Source: an uncultured Flavobacteriaceae bacterium
GTDB lineage: Bacteria > Bacteroidota > Bacteroidia > Flavobacteriales > Flavobacteriaceae
DNA length: 9,520 nucleotides
NCBI GenBank assembly: GCA_913031655.1
Contig: CAJWFY010000053.1
Location: 1-9,520 of the forward strand
Direction of reading: 5' to 3'
Shown piece by piece: positions 6,512 to 9,520 of this stretch. The position numbers were made by a program, and so were the translations under genes. Every line of letters starts with the position of its first letter. The first letter of the stretch is position 1. A model generated the notes under the pieces. The model saw only the letters and a program-made list of their open reading frames with translations, made no database searches and was not told the origin of the DNA.

Positions 6512-7702
6512 ATGACTAATAAACTTTCTGACAGAATTAATAATCTCCCTGTTTCGGCAACATTAGCAATGGCTGCTAAGGCTAGAGAATTAAAAGAAAA
6601 TGGCATAGATATCATAGGATTAAGTCTTGGAGAACCAGATTTCAATACACCTGATTTTATTAAAAAAGCGGCTATACAAGCAATTGATGACAACTATAAT
6701 TCTTATACTCCCGTAGATGGTTATGTTGATTTAAAAAAATCTATTTGTAATAAATTTAAAAGGGATAATGGATTAGATTATAAGCCTAATCAAATTGTAG
6801 TTTCTACAGGTGCTAAACAATCTATAGCAAATGCTGTTCAAGTTTTAATTAACCCTGGTGATGATGTGTTGTTAGTAGCTCCATATTGGGTTAGTTATTC
6901 TGCTATAGTTACTCTTGCAGAGGGTAATTCAATTGAAATAAGATCTGATATTTTAAGTGATTTTAAAATAACACCCAAACAATTAGAAGATTCTATTACT
7001 GAAAAAACTAAACTAGTCATTATCAACTCTCCTAATAATCCAAGCGGATCAGTATATAGTGAAAAAGAGTATCTAGCTCTAGCAGAAGTTCTAGAAAAGT
7101 ATCCTAAAATTTTCATTCTTTCAGATGAAATTTATGAGCATATTAATTATGGTATTCCTCATTTTAGTTTTGCAAAAATTCCATCAATGTTCGAAAGAAC
7201 AATAACTGTTAATGGATTAGCAAAAGCCTTTGCTATGACAGGGTGGAGAATAGGATATATTGGCGCTCCAAAATGGATAGCTAAAGCTTGTACAAAAATG
7301 CAAGGGCAGATTACTAGCGGAGCTAATTGTATTGCTCAACGTGCAACAATAGCTGCGCTTGAAGCTCCTGTAAGTAAGATTAAATATATGGTGGATGAAT
7401 TTAAAGAAAGAAGAAAGTTAATCATTGAGCTTTTAAAAGAGATAAATGGAGTTAAACTAAATCAACCTCAAGGTGCGTTTTACGTTTTTCCTGACATCTC
7501 ATCATTTTTTGGAAAAACTTTAAAAGGAAAAAAAATCAATAATGCTTCTGAATTTGCAATTTATTTATTGGAAGAAGCTCATGTAGCAACTGTAACTGGT
7601 GATGCATTTGGTTCCCCAAATAATATTAGAATATCATATGCTGCTTCAAAGCAGGAAATAAAAAAGGCAATAACTAGAATCAGTAAAGCTCTTACACATT
7701 AA
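6512..7702 (+). CDS. Class Ib aspartate-type aminotransferase (PLP-dependent)
   Basis: A fold-type I PLP aminotransferase of subgroup Ib, 396 residues, the usual length. It most likely transfers the amino group between aspartate and 2-oxoglutarate to give oxaloacetate and glutamate. Visible features are LSLGEPDFNTPDFI (37-50), YTPVDGYVDLKKSI (65-78), the aromatic pair Tyr125-Trp126 stacking near PLP, SPNNPSG (173-179), Asp205 and Tyr208 in LSDEIYE, the Schiff-base Lys238 in NGLAKAFAMTGWRIGY, Arg246 and the substrate-carboxylate Arg373 in IRISYA. Some Ib enzymes also act on prephenate or aromatic acids, so aspartate as sole substrate is an inference. The gene lies 14 bp after the desaturase on the same strand, with no SD sequence between. 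It meets trkH tail to tail with both stop codons inside TTAA (7699-7702). Confidence 0.93.
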   Translation: MTNKLSDRINNLPVSATLAMAAKARELKENGIDIIGLSLGEPDFNTPDFIKKAAIQAIDDNYNSYTPVDGYVDLKKSICNKFKRDNGLDYKPNQIVVSTGAKQSIANAVQVLINPGDDVLLVAPYWVSYSAIVTLAEGNSIEIRSDILSDFKITPKQLEDSITEKTKLVIINSPNNPSGSVYSEKEYLALAEVLEKYPKIFILSDEIYEHINYGIPHFSFAKIPSMFERTITVNGLAKAFAMTGWRIGYIGAPKWIAKACTKMQGQITSGANCIAQRATIAALEAPVSKIKYMVDEFKERRKLIIELLKEINGVKLNQPQGAFYVFPDISSFFGKTLKGKKINNASEFAIYLLEEAHVATVTGDAFGSPNNIRISYAASKQEIKKAITRISKALTH

Positions 7703-9201
7703 TGGTCTCTCCAAAAGTATGGAGTAAATAATATCAATACAGTAAATAGTTCTAGCCTACCTATTAACATTAAAAAAGCACACCAAAATTTTCCAAATAC
7801 TGGAAGACTTTCAAAATTACTTAAGGGACCAAGAGTTCCTAGGGCTGGACCAACATTTCCTATTGAAGAAGCTGCACCACCAATTGCTGACTCAAAGTCA
7901 AGACCTAATAGACTGAGTACTCCTGCTCCAACTATAAATAATATGAGATATAAAATAAAAAATGCTAAAACATGGATAATAATTGGTTTTTCAACGACTG
8001 AGCTATTATGTCTTAAATGAAGTATTGCATTAGGATGTAAAGATCTTTTGAACTCTAACATACCATTTTTTATCAAAATAAGATGTCTCATCACTTTAAC
8101 ACCACCTGATGTTGAACCGGATGAACCTCCCAAAAACATAATTCCGAAAAACAACATTGTTAAAAAAGGAGTCCAAGAAATAAAATCACCCGTAACAAAT
8201 CCTGTAGTTGTAACAATAGCTACAACTTGAAATAAGGCATGTCTAAAACTACTTTCAAGTTTGCCATAAACTTGAGGATGAAAAACATCAGTCTGACTTA
8301 ATTCAACAGATAAAAATAAAACTACAGTAACAATGATTACAAAAGTTAAAATAAAAGATAGATACCACTTAAATTCAGTGTCTTGAAATATTTTTTTAAA
8401 TTTTCCAGTAAGCCCAAAATATATAAGAATAAAATTAGTTCCTGATAAAAACATAAATAAAATTATAATATATTGAATAATTGGAACATCGTTCCAATAA
8501 GCTATACTTTCATTTTTTGATGAAAATCCACCGGAAGCGATATTACTCATAGAGTTATTAATAGCATCAAAAAAACTCATTCCTGCTAATTTCAAAAGAA
8601 TCGTTTCTAGTAGAGTTAAACCAACATAAATAATCCATAGTCTTTTAGCTGTATCACTAATTCTTGGATGTATTTTATCACCACCTATTCCAGTGCCAGG
8701 TGCTTCTGCAGAAAAAAGCTGCATTCCTCCTATGCCAAGCAAGGGCAGAATAGCTATAGCTAGTACTATAATACCCATGCCACCAAGCCAATGAGTCATG
8801 CTTCTCCAAAAAATAATACTTTTAGGTAAGGTTTCAATATCATTTAAAATTGTTGAACCTGTTGTTGTATAACCAGACATAGTTTCAAAAAACAGGTTAG
8901 GGAAAAAAGTTATAGAATTCGTAAGATAATATGGAAGCATCCCTGAAAAAACCATAGTCAACCAACCAATGGTGACTATTAAATATCCATCACGTTTATT
9001 GATTTGTCTTATATTGCTTTTTGTAAAAGACATTATAATGCAACCTAAAATAATTGTAATAACGGCAGATAAAGTAACTTCTTTTAAAACACCATCATTT
9101 GTCAGAAAACTAACAAATGAAGAAAACATCATAGCAATCCCATTAAACAACAGTAATAGACCAATTATATAAAAAATTAATTTTTTGTTAAGTTTAGACA
9201 T
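7699..9201 (-). CDS. trkH: Potassium uptake channel subunit TrkH
   Basis: TrkH is the membrane-embedded K+-conducting subunit of the Trk system, gated by the cytoplasmic RCK protein TrkA. With the ATG at 9201-9199 it has 500 residues, fitting TrkH rather than the shorter KtrB. The four pore-loop filter regions are visible: YTTTGST (111-117), ASGGF (222-226), TTTGF (331-335) and SSIGNVGP (445-452). The gating loop between them, GGSSGSTSGGVKVMR (358-372), is well conserved. Around ten hydrophobic segments are visible, the first at about 8-30. The frame stays open upstream to a TTG at 9258, but that would overlap trkA by 49 bp and add a polar extension, so the ATG 8 bp after the trkA stop is preferred. 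trkA and trkH clearly form one operon. The 3' end shares the TTAA stop tetranucleotide with the convergent aminotransferase gene. Confidence 0.95.
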   Translation of the reverse strand: MSKLNKKLIFYIIGLLLLFNGIAMMFSSFVSFLTNDGVLKEVTLSAVITIILGCIIMSFTKSNIRQINKRDGYLIVTIGWLTMVFSGMLPYYLTNSITFFPNLFFETMSGYTTTGSTILNDIETLPKSIIFWRSMTHWLGGMGIIVLAIAILPLLGIGGMQLFSAEAPGTGIGGDKIHPRISDTAKRLWIIYVGLTLLETILLKLAGMSFFDAINNSMSNIASGGFSSKNESIAYWNDVPIIQYIIILFMFLSGTNFILIYFGLTGKFKKIFQDTEFKWYLSFILTFVIIVTVVLFLSVELSQTDVFHPQVYGKLESSFRHALFQVVAIVTTTGFVTGDFISWTPFLTMLFFGIMFLGGSSGSTSGGVKVMRHLILIKNGMLEFKRSLHPNAILHLRHNSSVVEKPIIIHVLAFFILYLILFIVGAGVLSLLGLDFESAIGGAASSIGNVGPALGTLGPLSNFESLPVFGKFWCAFLMLIGRLELFTVLILFTPYFWRDH

Positions 9202-9209
9202 ATATGTGT

Positions 9210-9520
9210 TTATAAAAATAAACTTTCTACTTTCCTCAAACCATCTGGAGTTGAACAAACTAAAACCCTATCACCTATTTTAATTTCAAAATCACCTAAT
9301 ACAATTAAACCCTTACCTCCTCTTATAACACCACCAATTATAGCACTTAAAGGGAAGTTCAAGTCAACAATTTTTGTGTTTAATACTTTAGAATCTTCCT
9401 TGACTATAAATTCAACAATTTCAGCATCCATATCGCTAAGCTTGGCCAATTCTACAATTTCTCCTTTTCTAACAAATTTAAAAATATCATTAGCTGCCAA
9501 GAGTTTTTTATTAATCAAAG
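9210..9520 (-). CDS. trkA: Trk system potassium uptake protein TrkA, C-terminal part only
   Basis: About 103 C-terminal residues of TrkA; the rest lies beyond the right edge. TrkA is a peripheral cytoplasmic protein with NAD(H)/ATP-binding RCK domains that gates TrkH. What is present is an RCK_C domain: FVRKGEIVELAKLSDMDAEI, then VLNTKIVDLNFPLSAIIGGV, GGKGLIVLGDFEIKIGDRVL and the closing RKVESLFL, which matches the usual TrkA tail. The frame continues through the window edge, so the TTG at 9518 should not be taken as the true start; whole TrkA proteins have about 450 residues. The stop at 9212-9210 is 8 bp ahead of the trkH ATG, so the two are translated from one transcript. Confidence 0.9.
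   Translation of the reverse strand, partial: LINKKLLAANDIFKFVRKGEIVELAKLSDMDAEIVEFIVKEDSKVLNTKIVDLNFPLSAIIGGVIRGGKGLIVLGDFEIKIGDRVLVCSTPDGLRKVESLFL

Noticed and set aside
7234..7258. Ala instead of Ser just before the PLP lysine of the aminotransferase (NGLAKAF rather than NGxSKAF)
   Set aside because: From memory, characterised class Ib enzymes such as that of Thermus also carry Ala here, so it is ordinary variation and not a sign of lost activity.
9202..9258. Longer trkH start at TTG 9258
   Set aside because: It would overlap the trkA coding region and add a polar, non-conserved 19-residue extension ahead of a normal TrkH N-terminus.
1..9520. A novel defence, mobile or biosynthetic system
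   Set aside because: Every substantial coding region belongs to a known core family, the gene order looks like vertical chromosome, and no repeat array, integrase, transposase or unexplained large open frame is present.

Overview
The window is very AT-rich by eye, has no Shine-Dalgarno-like leaders and is densely coding. It carries a type IX secretion system (T9SS) plug protein, a Na+-translocating NQR subunit and -7 motifs of the TAnnTTTG type. Together these point to a member of Bacteroidota, most likely a marine flavobacterium. No mobile element, CRISPR array, tRNA, rRNA or phage gene is visible, and codon use looks uniform, so this reads as core chromosome.

Layout, left to right. On the minus strand, running off the left edge, is most of nqrA (1-1229). 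A 119-bp divergent intergenic region separates it from a plus-strand cluster: T9SS plug protein (1349-2617), apaG (2667-3053) and pruA (3081-4706). rsmG (4675-5316) lies on the minus strand and converges on pruA with a 32-bp coding overlap; it appears to start with TTG. A 77-bp divergent region with a 10-bp inverted repeat follows. Then come two plus-strand genes 14 bp apart, a membrane fatty acid desaturase (5394-6497) and a class Ib aspartate-type aminotransferase (6512-7702). The aminotransferase meets trkH (minus, 7699-9201) tail to tail, the two stop codons sharing the bases TTAA. trkH lies 8 bp downstream of trkA, of which only the C-terminal part (9210-9520) is inside the window.

The genes do not form one pathway. 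NqrA belongs to a respiratory sodium pump and TrkA/TrkH to potassium uptake, so both ends concern cation transport. PruA makes glutamate from proline breakdown, and the aminotransferase uses or makes glutamate. The desaturase adjusts membrane lipid fluidity, RsmG methylates 16S rRNA, the plug protein belongs to the SprA translocon, and ApaG has no settled role. There are no intergenic stretches over 300 bp; the largest is 1230-1348.

I looked for an undescribed system and did not find one. The points worth a second look are small-scale: the rsmG start codon, the convergent overlaps, the operator-like dyad, the E-set-like end of the plug protein and the uncertain desaturase regiospecificity.
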